NCBI GenBank assembly: GCA_947441615.1 | Contig: CANEUH010000004.1 | Span: 108,143 to 172,142, forward strand | Source of the DNA: Bacteriovoracaceae bacterium | GTDB lineage: Bacteria > Bdellovibrionota > Bacteriovoracia > Bacteriovoracales > Bacteriovoracaceae | Length of the DNA: 64,000 nucleotides | Direction: 5' to 3' | Shown: positions 1 through 10,322 of the stretch, in pieces | Numbering within the stretch: the stretch's first letter is position 1 | How the letters are laid out: every line of letters starts with the position of its first letter | Position numbers and translations under genes: made by a program | The notes under the pieces: model-generated | What the model saw: only the letters and a program-made list of their open reading frames with translations | Databases searched by the model: none | What the model was told of the DNA's origin: nothing

Positions 1-26
1 GCAATCCTTGTTGCTGTCTCTTTCAT
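1..26 (-). CDS. Partial CDS, first 8 codons only
   Basis: An ATG on the minus strand at 26 is preceded by GAGGTC at a normal Shine-Dalgarno distance and opens a frame that reads MKETATRI before the window ends. It starts 41 bases downstream of the yejE-like stop on the same strand, so it could be the next gene of the importer operon. In enterobacteria that gene is the ATPase yejF, but these eight residues do not identify it. Confidence 0.35.
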
Positions 27-67
27 TATGACCTCGATATGAATAATTTATGTCTTTAGAGATTGCC

Positions 68-1090
68 CTACTCCTTAGGGTCCATGGCATCCCTCACTCC
101 TTCTCCTATTAATGAAAGCATCGTAAGTGTAAGAAATAACGCCAGCGAAGGATAAAGGGCCAACCACCAACCCTCTGTGAAATGTTTTTGTGCCTGATTC
201 AGAAGCTCTCCCCAACTTGGAGTAGGTGGAGTTAAACCAAAACCCAAATAATCAAGACTCGCGAGTGCAGTAATATTTCCAGCGATGACAAATGGGGAGA
301 ACGTAATGATTGGTGACAAAGAATTTGGTAAAAGATGCTTAAAGAAAATTCTCATATGACCAGCACCAAGTGCGCGAGCTGCCTCAACAAATTCTTTCTT
401 CCGATTTTTTAAATACTCTCCACGAACGTAGTAGCTAATAGAAATCCAGCCAAATAAACTTGAAAGGATGACGAGAAGAAATAAAGTAGGCTGAAAAATT
501 GAAATAATAATAATGAGAAGAAAAAATTGTGGCACAGTAGAGAGGACCTCGACCACTCTTTGTCCCCAAAAATCAACTCTTCCTCCAAAATATCCCATGA
601 GCCCACCTAAAACGGTACCGACCACAAAAGTTAAGATCCAAACCATTAGAGCAAATGAGATCGAGTATCTTAATCCATACAAAAGTCTGGTTAAAATATC
701 TCTCCCCCTGTCATCAGTTCCCATCCAGTTATCCTTTGATGGGTTTGAAGGATAAACGTCCACGACCTTATTTGATTCAAATGGATCCCACTTCACAACA
801 GGCCAAAGCACAAAATCTCCCCTGTCGCTCAAAAGTTTCATCTCTCTGTAATCAGTCACCATTGAACTCTCTAAACCAAATTCAGAAGGATGATAACTAT
901 TGATGACTGGAAAATAACTCTTGTGATTATACTTCAAATAAAGGGGTTTACTATTGGCCCAGAATTCAGCGGTAAAGCTAAAAAATAAAGCAATACCAAC
1001 TAACCAACTTGAAATAACCGCTAAACGATTTGCCTTAAATCTCTTCCATTTTTTTAATGTATCTTCATTTTTAATTAACTTTTCAATCAT
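68..1090 (-). CDS. yejE: Peptide/microcin C ABC transporter permease, YejE-like
   Basis: Inner-membrane permease subunit of an oligopeptide-type ABC importer. At 340 residues it matches the length of E. coli YejE and shares its unusual layout: one N-terminal membrane helix (about residues 25-45), a long periplasmic stretch with KPLYLKY and NWMGTDDRGRDILTRLLYG, then the binding-protein-dependent permease domain. The coupling loop EAARALGAG, which would touch the ATPase, is near residue 240. The start ATG overlaps the yejB stop as ATGA, so the two are translationally coupled. In enterobacteria this system takes up microcin C and peptides; in a predator prey peptides are a plausible cargo, which is inference. 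Confidence 0.9.
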   Translation of the reverse strand: MIEKLIKNEDTLKKWKRFKANRLAVISSWLVGIALFFSFTAEFWANSKPLYLKYNHKSYFPVINSYHPSEFGLESSMVTDYREMKLLSDRGDFVLWPVVKWDPFESNKVVDVYPSNPSKDNWMGTDDRGRDILTRLLYGLRYSISFALMVWILTFVVGTVLGGLMGYFGGRVDFWGQRVVEVLSTVPQFFLLIIIISIFQPTLFLLVILSSLFGWISISYYVRGEYLKNRKKEFVEAARALGAGHMRIFFKHLLPNSLSPIITFSPFVIAGNITALASLDYLGFGLTPPTPSWGELLNQAQKHFTEGWWLALYPSLALFLTLTMLSLIGEGVRDAMDPKE

Positions 1091-2121
1091 GTGAAATCAA
1101 TCCTTGGGTCAACAAGTACGTAGGCAATATCCGAAAGAACATTTCCGAGAAGAAAAAGTGCACTTTGTATAAAAACTAATCCCATTATGACATTATAATC
1201 GCGTGAGAGAACACTCTTGTAACTTAGTAATCCCACTCCATCGAGCTGAAAAATTGTCTCTAATAAAAGTGAACCTGCAAAAAAGACCGATAAAAAGCCA
1301 CCAAGTCCAGTGACGATTGGTATAAGGGCATTCTTTAAAGCATGCTTCATATAAACAACTTTCTCATCAAGACCTTTTGCTCTGGCCGTACGAATATAGT
1401 CCTTTTTAATTTCATCAATGAGTGAATTTTTCATGAGAATCGTGAGACTCGTGAAAGAGCCTATCGTGTAACATATCAGAGGTAGGGTAAAATGATGAAT
1501 TCGATCAAATATTTGTTCCCAAAAAGTAAATTCATCAAACGCTTCAGAATTTAATCCCCCGACCGGAAACCATTCAAAAAAGCTACCGCCGGATAAAAAT
1601 ACAATTAAAAGAATTGCCAACATAAATGGAGGAATTGAATAGAAAATAAAAAGAAGAAAGCTACTTACAATGTCAAACGTACTACCTTTCTTAATGGCCT
1701 TAACAATCCCTAGGGGGATAGAGACGATGTAACTTAAGATCAGTGAAATAATTCCAAATTGAAGGGAAACGGGAAACTTACTGGTAATAACATCAATCAC
1801 CGGCTCTTCGTAGGTAAAACTTTCGCCAAAGTTAAGTGTCGCGATATTCTTTAACCATAAGAGGTAGCGAATATGGAGTGGTTTATCAAAACCATACTGC
1901 TTTTTAAGCGCCTCCATCACTTCATCGGAAACACCTTGAGTTGCGCCTCGGCTCTTTGAAGACCCCTCTCCAGCCCCGTCACCGGAACCAAATCGCATCT
2001 GCTGGAGTTTTTGTTCAATGGGTCCGCCAGGGGCCATATTAATGATCACAAAAACGACAACAGTCACCCCGAGAAGAGTTGGTAAGATGATTGCAAGTCG
2101 ACGTAAAAAGTATTTCAGCAT
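1087..2121 (-). CDS. yejB: Peptide/microcin C ABC transporter permease, YejB-like
   Basis: Second permease subunit, 344 residues against about 364 in E. coli. It opens with the typical short cytoplasmic start and first helix (RRLAIILPTLLGVTVVVF), followed by the MAPGGP motif and a glycine/serine-rich periplasmic segment that YejB proteins also have. KQYGFDKPLHIRY, the coupling loop ARAKGLDEK near residue 245 and the ending VDPRIDF all match the family. The gene starts three bases after the binding-protein stop and overlaps yejE by four bases, so yejA-B-E form one transcript. Confidence 0.9.
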   Translation of the reverse strand: MLKYFLRRLAIILPTLLGVTVVVFVIINMAPGGPIEQKLQQMRFGSGDGAGEGSSKSRGATQGVSDEVMEALKKQYGFDKPLHIRYLLWLKNIATLNFGESFTYEEPVIDVITSKFPVSLQFGIISLILSYIVSIPLGIVKAIKKGSTFDIVSSFLLFIFYSIPPFMLAILLIVFLSGGSFFEWFPVGGLNSEAFDEFTFWEQIFDRIHHFTLPLICYTIGSFTSLTILMKNSLIDEIKKDYIRTARAKGLDEKVVYMKHALKNALIPIVTGLGGFLSVFFAGSLLLETIFQLDGVGLLSYKSVLSRDYNVIMGLVFIQSALFLLGNVLSDIAYVLVDPRIDFT

Positions 2122-2124
2122 AAA

Positions 2125-3735
2125 TTACTCAACGGCCCAAAACTGTTGCCCAATTCCATAAGGATAAGTTTCTTTTTTCTTGATCACTCTTTTAGAGTGA
2201 GCATAAAGACTATATTTCTGATTAAACCACCAGATATAGGGATAATCATCTGCGATGATTTCGTATACCTTTTTTAGATCAGCAATCCTTTGAGTCCGAT
2301 CATAGGTTTGTCGTGCTTTATCAATGAGTCTATCAACTTCAGGATTCGAATAATTGATAAAATTTGAACCTGCTCCGGCGATAGAACTTGTATGCCAAAT
2401 TTGTTTTGGGTCCCATTCAACACTTCCTCCACCCCAGGCAAGTCTTACGGCCTCAAAATTTCTTTCATCCAGCAGTTTAACAAAAGAGTTCCATTCAATA
2501 TTTTTTAGATTAAGTTCAACACCAACTTTACTCGCATCCTCTTTAAATATCGTTAGATACTTCATAATATCGAGGTTCGGCTCAAGAATGGTTATTGAAA
2601 ATTTTGTTTTTTTACCATTGATCACTTTATCCAAAATGCCATCTTTGTCTGAATCTTTCCATCCGGCCCTATTAAGAGTTTTTAAGGCTTCATTGGGATC
2701 AAACGGAGTAGCCTTCACATTTGGTGAGGCATAATCTGATTGAATATAAAGGGGCCCTGTTGCAAATTCAGATAAATTATATTCGAATTTACTTAGCATG
2801 AGGGGACGATTAAAAAGCATTGATAATGCTTTTCTAACTTCACGATCTTTTAATATCGGATGTTTTAAATTAAAACCAATGAAACTATAACTTTTGGGTG
2901 TTTTGTTTTCAGTCTTAACTTTAGTGATTTTTTTATCCCAAATTTCACCCACTGTTTTTTTAATAAATCCTTCAGCTCTTAACCCTTGAAAGTCAAGATC
3001 ACCCTTTTTTAAAAGTTCGAGATAGACGTTCTCTTCCATAACCATTTTAAGATTTATTTTCTTAATGACATTCGTATTCTTTTCAGTCTCAGTCATTCTT
3101 CCCCACCAATCTGAATTCTGAATGAGTACCAGTTTTTGACCTTTGTCATATTTTGAAAGAGTGTAGGCACCTGTACCGATTAATTTTCGACCAAATTCTT
3201 TTTTATTTACGGGATTAGAGTAGAAATGCTTCGGTAAGATGCTGAGTCCTGCACAGACATCAAAATTCATGAAATAATCATCTTTAACAGTGAAGCGAAC
3301 TAAATACTTATCTAATACCTCAACGGACTTGATAGATTCGTAATAGGGTCTAATTTGAACGGCTTTCCAATCATCTGAAAAAATCACCTCATAAGAAAAC
3401 TTAATGTCCTCAGCTGTTAGCTCCTTTCCATCATGCCATTTAACTCCTTGCCTGATTCTGAATTCGAAGACTCTTTTATCTTTTGAAATACTCCAATCAG
3501 TTGCGAGGACAGGCTTCCATTCGTAGGTTTCAATATCACGTTCAAGTAAAGTTTCGAAAATGTATCCGTGAATATTTGATGAGTACATATCAGATGCAGA
3601 CAACGGACTCAACGTTGTTGGCTCACCACCAATATTATAATTAATCGTATTTCCTGATTTTTTATTTTTTGGAACGCATGAAATAGCGATCGTTAATAAT
3701 ATAAAGACCATGAGTCCTTGAAATTTATATGCCAT
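2125..3735 (-). CDS. yejA: Extracellular peptide-binding lipoprotein, YejA/DppA type (SBP_bac_5)
   Basis: Solute-binding component of the Yej-type importer. The 536-residue protein has a signal peptide ending in a possible lipobox (AISC, cysteine about 20), which would anchor it in an envelope membrane. The family-5 fold shows in EPTTLSPL near the start, GVKWHDGKELTAEDIKFSYE and, later, VRKALSMLFNRPLM. An insert with KDGILDKV is typical of the YejA subgroup. AAGGAG lies 7 bases before the ATG. The upstream gene ends 16 bases away, so it may share the transcript. The symbol rests on context and length; DppA or OppA-like binding proteins are the alternative. Confidence 0.8.
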   Translation of the reverse strand: MAYKFQGLMVFILLTIAISCVPKNKKSGNTINYNIGGEPTTLSPLSASDMYSSNIHGYIFETLLERDIETYEWKPVLATDWSISKDKRVFEFRIRQGVKWHDGKELTAEDIKFSYEVIFSDDWKAVQIRPYYESIKSVEVLDKYLVRFTVKDDYFMNFDVCAGLSILPKHFYSNPVNKKEFGRKLIGTGAYTLSKYDKGQKLVLIQNSDWWGRMTETEKNTNVIKKINLKMVMEENVYLELLKKGDLDFQGLRAEGFIKKTVGEIWDKKITKVKTENKTPKSYSFIGFNLKHPILKDREVRKALSMLFNRPLMLSKFEYNLSEFATGPLYIQSDYASPNVKATPFDPNEALKTLNRAGWKDSDKDGILDKVINGKKTKFSITILEPNLDIMKYLTIFKEDASKVGVELNLKNIEWNSFVKLLDERNFEAVRLAWGGGSVEWDPKQIWHTSSIAGAGSNFINYSNPEVDRLIDKARQTYDRTQRIADLKKVYEIIADDYPYIWWFNQKYSLYAHSKRVIKKKETYPYGIGQQFWAVE

Positions 3736-3751
3736 ACCTGGCTCCTTAAAA

Positions 3752-4447
3752 TTATTTCTTTATGTAGAGAGCAGGATCAAGTGACCAACGATCTAATTTT
3801 AAATTATGGTCCTCAATTCTATAAGATTCTATTTTCGTATCAATCTCATTTACTCTTGCTTCGGCATTTTTAAATTCCATAAAGATATGGGCTTTATCTT
3901 CTTCAAGAGAAGAAAGTTCTTTCTGCCATTCGATCTCTAATTTCTGTCGAAGTATTTCATAACGTTTATTAACGGCATCTACTTTTTCAACATGCCCAGT
4001 AAGTTCTTTTTGATGCCTCTCTTTTTTTACTTGCATCGCAATTCTTTTTTTCTGGAGTATCTGAACTAACTCATTGGCCATTTTTACTGTCTGTGCTAAA
4101 TCTGGGCTTTCAAAATGAAGATAAGATCCTGTTGTAAAATGAACTTTCCTGATGCAATTTTCAAATTGATGTACTTTGATCAGAAGATAGTCATTGGTAC
4201 GTCCTTCGACAAGTCCATCGCACCTTTGCTCTGGATAGCTATCGCTCCAGAATTCAATTCTATCCTTTCGATTAAAAAATTTGATATTTGCAAAATCTGT
4301 CCTAATACGAAATAGATGGGCCGAAGGATTCATTCTCGAAATGAGTCCCGTAAAGTGACTTCCATATTCATGCTTATCAGATTCATTCGATTGGGCATGA
4401 ACAGATAAAGCATTAAAAATAATGAAAAGAATAATGAGTTTCGCCAT
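3752..4447 (-). CDS. Exported coiled-coil protein, unknown function
   Basis: 231 residues, not recognised. It starts with a clear signal peptide (hydrophobic residues 3-15, VHAQ cleavage region). Residues 30-115 look like a small beta-rich domain with two cysteines. From about 120 to 215 the protein is highly charged and heptad-like (KKERHQKELTGHVEKVD and onward), predicting a long coiled coil. It is the first gene of the run that continues into the yejA-like gene, 16 bases downstream, so a periplasmic role beside the importer is possible but unproven. Confidence 0.7.
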   Translation of the reverse strand: MAKLIILFIIFNALSVHAQSNESDKHEYGSHFTGLISRMNPSAHLFRIRTDFANIKFFNRKDRIEFWSDSYPEQRCDGLVEGRTNDYLLIKVHQFENCIRKVHFTTGSYLHFESPDLAQTVKMANELVQILQKKRIAMQVKKERHQKELTGHVEKVDAVNKRYEILRQKLEIEWQKELSSLEEDKAHIFMEFKNAEARVNEIDTKIESYRIEDHNLKLDRWSLDPALYIKK

Positions 4448-4489
4448 GGATAAATTATGCCATGGACACAGATTTTTTCGAGCCTAGAA

Positions 4490-5164
4490 TTACTCTTTTC
4501 TTAAGATAATACTTGAGCGAAACTCTTTCTCATGAAGAGGCTCTTCATATTTAAGCACTCGCATACCCGAAAAGAGTCGTAAAAGTTCCTGCTCTTTCAG
4601 AAAATTTTCATCGTCGAGAGTATTGCGCTTTCTTTTAGACTTTTCTCTTAAGGTAAATGCCTCATAAATAAGCACTCCTCCAGGTTTAAGCCAAGTTTTG
4701 ATTTTTTCAACAAGGGACTTATCAACATAGTAGAAACAGACAATTGCATCAAATGAGTTAGGCTGAATTTTGTACTCTTCAAGCGAGGCCACAACCCCTT
4801 TAATTTTGACTCCAAATTCCTGGGCAAGAATGTACGCCTTCTTTACAGCGACAGAACTGATATCAATCCCAGTTACTTTATACCCTTTCTGGGCCAAAAA
4901 GACGGCATTTCTTCCTTCTCCCATTCCCATGTCAAGGACAGTCCCTTCAAAGGGAATGTAGTGATAGTTTTCCGCCAGAAAGCTCGCTGGAGATTTTCCA
5001 AAAATGAATGTGGGTCTAGAGTATTTTTCATCCCACTGAGTTTTTGAATCCTGCGATGTTTTAATTCCAGTTAAATGCTGAAATCGACTTCCAGAAATAG
5101 GATCTCGCGCCTGGAGTTCTAATTGAGTGAAAATGGTTATAAGAGAAATGAGTATGAATTTCAT
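4490..5164 (-). CDS. Class I SAM-dependent methyltransferase with an N-terminal signal peptide
   Basis: The 224-residue protein carries a TehB/UbiE-like Rossmann methyltransferase domain. It begins at WDEKY (about residue 45), with the SAM-binding loop VLDMGMGEGRNAVFLA near 76-91, an acidic motif GIDIS at the end of the second strand and LKPGGVLIYEAF later. Before the domain comes a hydrophobic leader (residues 3-17) ending in LQA, which looks like a secretion signal. I see no in-frame ATG, GTG or TTG between the leader and WDEKY, so the leader appears to be part of the protein. Substrate unknown. No clear Shine-Dalgarno. Confidence 0.8.
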   Translation of the reverse strand: MKFILISLITIFTQLELQARDPISGSRFQHLTGIKTSQDSKTQWDEKYSRPTFIFGKSPASFLAENYHYIPFEGTVLDMGMGEGRNAVFLAQKGYKVTGIDISSVAVKKAYILAQEFGVKIKGVVASLEEYKIQPNSFDAIVCFYYVDKSLVEKIKTWLKPGGVLIYEAFTLREKSKRKRNTLDDENFLKEQELLRLFSGMRVLKYEEPLHEKEFRSSIILRKE

Positions 5165-5207
5165 TTTATTTAAAATACCACTATTTAATTATGCTGCAAA
5201 GCCTGCC

Positions 5208-5687
5208 TTAATTTTCCTGGGAATCTTCAACTGAATTCTCTGTAAATAAAATAGACTCCGAATTGTTTTCTAAATTTTCTTCATCCGTGATTGAAAGTGC
5301 TTCATTTTGAATCCCTAATTCAGCATCGAGGTAAAGATTCAACGTACTCAGGAGCTTTTCCATTTTTCGAATTTTTCTATCAATAAAATCTTCTACTGTG
5401 TTTGGCATGTCCTCAGTCTGAAATAGATACCAGCTCATTTCTTCTGAGTGAGTATAATACTGATCAAGAACTGTAATGAGATCTGAACTACAATGAGAGA
5501 GCTCATCAATCGAAGTCCCTTCGTATCTATTTTTAAAGATAGTCGGAAAATGCTCTCGGGTACGTCTTAAAGCGAAGATTTCAAGATATTCTGATTTTCG
5601 ACTTTTAATTCTATCGAATAAATTATTTGCATCATTTTTCAAAAGAACCAAAATTCTTTGTGCTGACTCGGAATTTTTACTTTTCAT
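5208..5687 (-). CDS. Conserved-looking protein of unknown function
   Basis: 159 residues from the ATG at 5687; a longer frame reaching 5726 would run into the upstream gene. The chosen ATG overlaps the upstream stop as ATGA, a typical coupled junction. The protein is soluble, acidic and mostly helical (SAQRILVLLKNDANNLFDRIK, later RKIRKMEKLLSTLN) with an acidic tail, and has no signal peptide or recognisable domain. Coupling to the pseudo-receiver-like gene suggests that the two products work together. Confidence 0.7.
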   Translation of the reverse strand: MKSKNSESAQRILVLLKNDANNLFDRIKSRKSEYLEIFALRRTREHFPTIFKNRYEGTSIDELSHCSSDLITVLDQYYTHSEEMSWYLFQTEDMPNTVEDFIDRKIRKMEKLLSTLNLYLDAELGIQNEALSITDEENLENNSESILFTENSVEDSQEN

Positions 5688-6148
5688 ACAATCGCCCCAA
5701 TTCCTGCCCTCTTGCCACCAGGCCATTTAAGAGTTTTCTCTGACTTAAGCTCATAATAACGAGCTATCTTTTGACTTAAGTCACGAGCATCCAGCGGGTA
5801 CTTCATAAAGAAATAATTTTTCTGCTGATTATGAGTTTTAGATTCGTTTATTTTTGAAAAACTTGAAAGATGAAAAAATGACAATCTCTTTGATTTTAAA
5901 ACAAATTTTAATAGGCCTCTAATTTTTTCATTATAACATTTAAACTCTCTACTATCAGTGACTGAGCAAATGAGCATCACCTGAGATTGATCTGAACATG
6001 ACATTAATTTTTGTAATTGATCTATGCGAACTGGGACCAGTACAAAATCTAATTCACTAAAAAGTTTATGGAAGGTATAAAATTTTTTAGGAAGATTTTC
6101 TTCAAAGGTTAAATAAAATATAAAAGGAGCATTTTCATTATTTTTCAT
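5684..6148 (-). CDS. Unknown protein, possible degenerate receiver-like fold
   Basis: 154 residues without signal peptide. The alternation of hydrophobic strands (FIFYLTF, FVLVPV, VMLICSVTD, LSFFHLSS, YFFMKYPLD) with helices resembles a response-regulator receiver, and KYPLD at the fifth strand resembles the receiver Lys-Pro motif. The acidic pocket and phosphorylatable aspartate are not obvious, so it would be a pseudo-receiver at best. It overlaps the next gene by four bases (ATGA). The fold call is inference from pattern only. Confidence 0.65.
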   Translation of the reverse strand: MKNNENAPFIFYLTFEENLPKKFYTFHKLFSELDFVLVPVRIDQLQKLMSCSDQSQVMLICSVTDSREFKCYNEKIRGLLKFVLKSKRLSFFHLSSFSKINESKTHNQQKNYFFMKYPLDARDLSQKIARYYELKSEKTLKWPGGKRAGIGAIV

Positions 6149-6164
6149 GCCTCCTTTTCGGAAC

Positions 6165-6929
6165 TTATAAGAGAGACTTAAACCACTTCACTAATTTCCT
6201 GAGTAATCCAATCAGAAGGCCTAAACCAAGTGAAAAAAGCCCTTGAGCGTTCATTGACGATGAAACCACAGAAGTTGTTCCGCAGCTCAATGGTTGATTG
6301 GAATTCTCCTGTTTTGAATACGCCAGAGGAGAAACATATCTTGTGAGTTGTCTGTACTCTGTCTGAGCGTGAGCATCAGTCATTCCATTCAGGTCATCAG
6401 AATGAAGGCCGTTGTATGGATACTGTAAACTAGGTGCCATAACGGCCAACATATTTTCAGAGTGATCTAGGCCGATTGTATGACCTAATTCATGGACCAA
6501 AGTAGTCCCAATATTCATATTATTGATACTTGAATATGGTGAGTTGAAAGCATTATGGTTTCCATTTATAACAATTTCTGATTTCGCAAAATATGGACCA
6601 TTGGTATAGCGAATCGCAACGGCAAGAACCGACTGGGGATCCATCCTCGTTTCTGCGGCAAAATTAGTCGACCAACGAATAATATTACTTGTACCTGTTC
6701 CAGCTAAGTCCCAAAGACTTAACCCTGTTTGATTTTCCCACTGCCTAATGGCCGCAGTAGATAACTCATCTAACAGGGCTTTTCGAGTGGGATCTTTTTC
6801 AACGATCACAAATTTCACGGGAAGAGAAGCCCAGTAAAATCCATTTTTAAAATCCTGAGTCAGCTGATAACCCCAGGCGGAATAGCTTACCAATAAAAGT
6901 AGGAACCATTTTTTGCCCATTATTTTCAT
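6165..6929 (-). CDS. Matrixin-type (M10) zinc metalloprotease, exported
   Basis: The 254-residue protein has a signal peptide (WFLLLLVSYSAWG) and a matrixin core: the zinc motif HELGHTIGLDH near residue 150 and a Met-turn VMAPS shortly after, both diagnostic of M10 proteases. RQWENQTGLSLW upstream is typical of the family. After the catalytic domain a hydrophobic stretch and basic end (LFSLGLGLLIGLLRKLVKW) suggests C-terminal anchoring or sorting. The ATG at 6920, three codons in, has a better-placed AGGA than the one at 6929 and may be the true start. Likely degrades protein outside the cytoplasm. Confidence 0.85.
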   Translation of the reverse strand: MKIMGKKWFLLLLVSYSAWGYQLTQDFKNGFYWASLPVKFVIVEKDPTRKALLDELSTAAIRQWENQTGLSLWDLAGTGTSNIIRWSTNFAAETRMDPQSVLAVAIRYTNGPYFAKSEIVINGNHNAFNSPYSSINNMNIGTTLVHELGHTIGLDHSENMLAVMAPSLQYPYNGLHSDDLNGMTDAHAQTEYRQLTRYVSPLAYSKQENSNQPLSCGTTSVVSSSMNAQGLFSLGLGLLIGLLRKLVKWFKSLL

Positions 6930-6947
6930 CCTGAAAAAGAGTTGGTT

Positions 6948-7256
6948 CTAAATTTCTTCCATCCAACAAAGTTTTTCACTTCGGAGTTGAACCCGATAGG
7001 CTTGATCGACTTCAACATGGAAGGGGCCATTTTGGAGAACGTCTAGTAAAACTCTTTCATCCACATCTCCTTTCAATGTTCGTTCGTTTTCAAAAACGAC
7101 TTTGTTCATTGAAAAAATATCCGATGGACCAACTGGCGCAATAATTTCCTTAACTCTCCCTTCAAATTGATCAGGGCAATCATGTGCACCTGCAACAACG
7201 GTTGCCCACGAAGGAATCGATAAAGTCATCACTAATAATGTGATTATTGATCTCAT
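6948..7256 (-). CDS. Small exported protein, unknown function
   Basis: 102 residues from the ATG at 7256, chosen because AAGGAG lies 8 bases upstream and because it gives a clean signal peptide (MRSIITLLVMTLSIPSWA). The mature part has two cysteines (AHDCPDQFEG and SEKLCWMEE), possibly forming a disulfide. It sits 18 bases upstream of the matrixin gene on the same strand and probably shares its transcript. The N-terminal part resembles, weakly, small TIMP/netrin-like folds; I do not claim this. Confidence 0.7.
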   Translation of the reverse strand: MRSIITLLVMTLSIPSWATVVAGAHDCPDQFEGRVKEIIAPVGPSDIFSMNKVVFENERTLKGDVDERVLLDVLQNGPFHVEVDQAYRVQLRSEKLCWMEEI

Positions 7257-7419
7257 GCCTAACTCCTTGGCATTTTCTCCTTGGATAGCGGCCAGCATCC
7301 TACTGACCTATCCTTGCCTCCATGATTGCACGGAATATGCCAAATAGAGAGATGGGCTAAAATGTCTTAATTATTATGATGAGTGAAAGACTCGGGGACA
7401 AAAGGTAACTTCTTAATAA

Positions 7420-7446
7420 AAAAGGGCACCACTATGGGTGCCCTTA
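7420..7446 (-). terminator. Rho-independent terminator of groESL
   Basis: Perfect 9-bp stem AAGGGCACC/GGTGCCCTT (7422-7430 with 7437-7445) with a six-base loop, followed on the minus strand by a T-rich run. It lies 28 bases after the groL stop. Confidence 0.9.
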
Positions 7447-7473
7447 TTTGGTCTAGTTTTTAGGAGGCAAAAA

Positions 7474-9156
<1,683 letters not shown>

Positions 9157-9444
9157 TTATTGAAAAATTCCAAGAATTTCGTCTTCTTTCATGATGATGT
9201 AGTTTTCACCACCAACCTTAACTTCTGTTCCAGAGTATTTACCGAAAAGAACTTTATCGCCTTTCTTCACATCTAGGCTTTTTACTGTTCCATCTTGAAG
9301 ACGGTAGCCAGTTCCTACGGCAACAACTTCACCCTGTGCAGGTTTTTCTTTGTGGCTATCAGGGATGATAATTCCACCAGCTGTTTTAGTTTCTTCCTCA
9401 AGTCTTTTAATAAGAACACGGTCTTGAAGTGGTTTAACTGTCAT
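9157..9444 (-). CDS. groS: Co-chaperonin GroES
   Basis: 10-kDa lid of the GroEL chamber, 95 residues. The start at 9444 ([10 protein letters not shown]) is set by GGAGG five bases upstream and by family length; an upstream in-frame ATG at 9477 would add 11 residues that GroES proteins lack. The mobile loop [15 protein letters not shown] and the ending ILGIF are typical. First gene of the groES-groL operon. Confidence 0.97.
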   Translation of the reverse strand: MTVKPLQDRVLIKRLEEETKTAGGIIIPDSHKEKPAQGEVVAVGTGYRLQDGTVKSLDVKKGDKVLFGKYSGTEVKVGGENYIIMKEDEILGIFQ

Positions 9445-9464
9445 AGATCCTCCATTCGATAATA

Positions 9465-9479
9465 TTTTGCAATGCAAAA
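9465..9479. promoter_or_regulatory. Inverted repeat in the groES leader
   Basis: TTTTGCA and TGCAAAA arms separated by one base, 20 bases before the groES start codon and downstream of the sigma32-like promoter, so inside the transcribed leader. It could be a repressor operator or an RNA hairpin. It is not the CIRCE sequence. Confidence 0.4.
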
Positions 9480-9515
9480 AGGTTTAATAAAGTTGTCTCG
9501 ATTTTGCCTCCGAGA

Positions 9516-9543
9516 AGATGGGAACGCCAGAACAAGTGTCAAG
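9516..9543 (-). promoter_or_regulatory. groS: Sigma32-like heat-shock promoter for groESL
   Basis: On the minus strand CTTGACA (-35 side, 9537-9543) is followed after 13 bases by TCCCATCT (-10 side, 9516-9523). This is one mismatch from the CCCCATnT consensus and fits the RpoH promoter layout; transcription would start near 9505-9510. No CIRCE repeat is visible, so control by an alternative sigma factor rather than HrcA is the simplest reading. The 245 bases between here and the next gene show nothing else I can support. Confidence 0.6.
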
Positions 9544-9789
9544 GTCATGTAATAAAAATAGTAAGTGTAAAAAGGTTAACCACCTGAAAGATCTTTTATT
9601 TTGGCCTAAATGAACGCCATCCCATGGCCTATTACCTGACAAATTTTATCGTTGCAACCCGATCTCACTGTTGCAAATTTTTCCTCTATTTTCCAATAAA
9701 TATAAACAGTTAGAACCTTCAAGTTCCGGTGAGACACGCCGATATAGTTATCACTGTATAATAAACCTAAGCATTCTCAAGGAAAGATA

Positions 9790-10293
9790 ATGCTCAATAA
9801 TTTGACCCGAAAACTTTGTCCTCTTATGTACCTCGCCATCGCTACGATGGGTTGTGGGAAAAAGATAACCGAGCCAAAATCACGGCCGGCGAGCCAAACT
9901 CAAAACCAGGAACTTCCAAGCATCTATATTATTCGTCTAGATGGTTCACAAGCCTCGAGAAAAAACTTTTCTGTGCCTGGTCCTGCTCAATTCGAGATTC
10001 CCGATCGGCTGGTCGTAAGGCAAGGATCAACCATTAAAAAAGTGGTTGAAGTGGCCTACGATGTGAATGAGTTTGATAGTGACGATTATCAGTTCAAATG
10101 CTCTTATTATTCTTCTTATAGTCAGCAGGAAATGATCCTCACTCGTTGTGTTGATTATGATGGCAATGACTTTGGGGATCTTTCAGGTCAAAAATTCACT
10201 CTACGCTATAACGATATCATCCAGATGAGATTCACGGGCGCCCCTTCATCTGATTTAGTGGTTGAAGCCGTTTACAGCATGAAGTGGATCTAG
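9790..10293 (+). CDS. Putative lipoprotein, unknown function
   Basis: 167 residues with a signal peptide and a loose lipobox (TMGC, cysteine 22). After a short charged, glutamine-rich linker the mature part is beta-rich with a pair of cysteines (QFKCSYYSS, LTRCVDYDG) that could be bridged. No family recognised. It is a single gene, transcribed away from groESL; a near-perfect -10 (TATAAT at 9757-9762) precedes it without a convincing -35. Confidence 0.7.
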   Translation: MLNNLTRKLCPLMYLAIATMGCGKKITEPKSRPASQTQNQELPSIYIIRLDGSQASRKNFSVPGPAQFEIPDRLVVRQGSTIKKVVEVAYDVNEFDSDDYQFKCSYYSSYSQQEMILTRCVDYDGNDFGDLSGQKFTLRYNDIIQMRFTGAPSSDLVVEAVYSMKWI

Positions 10294-10322
10294 TTTTTTC
10301 AAATCGCTTGTAGGAACTTATG

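Noticed and set aside
409..903. Open frames on both strands inside the yejE-like gene
   Set aside because: They lie wholly within a strongly conserved gene, have no ribosome sites and give low-complexity peptides.
9445..9560. CIRCE operator for groESL
   Set aside because: Neither half of TTAGCACTC/GAGTGCTAA is present; the palindrome there differs in sequence and spacing.
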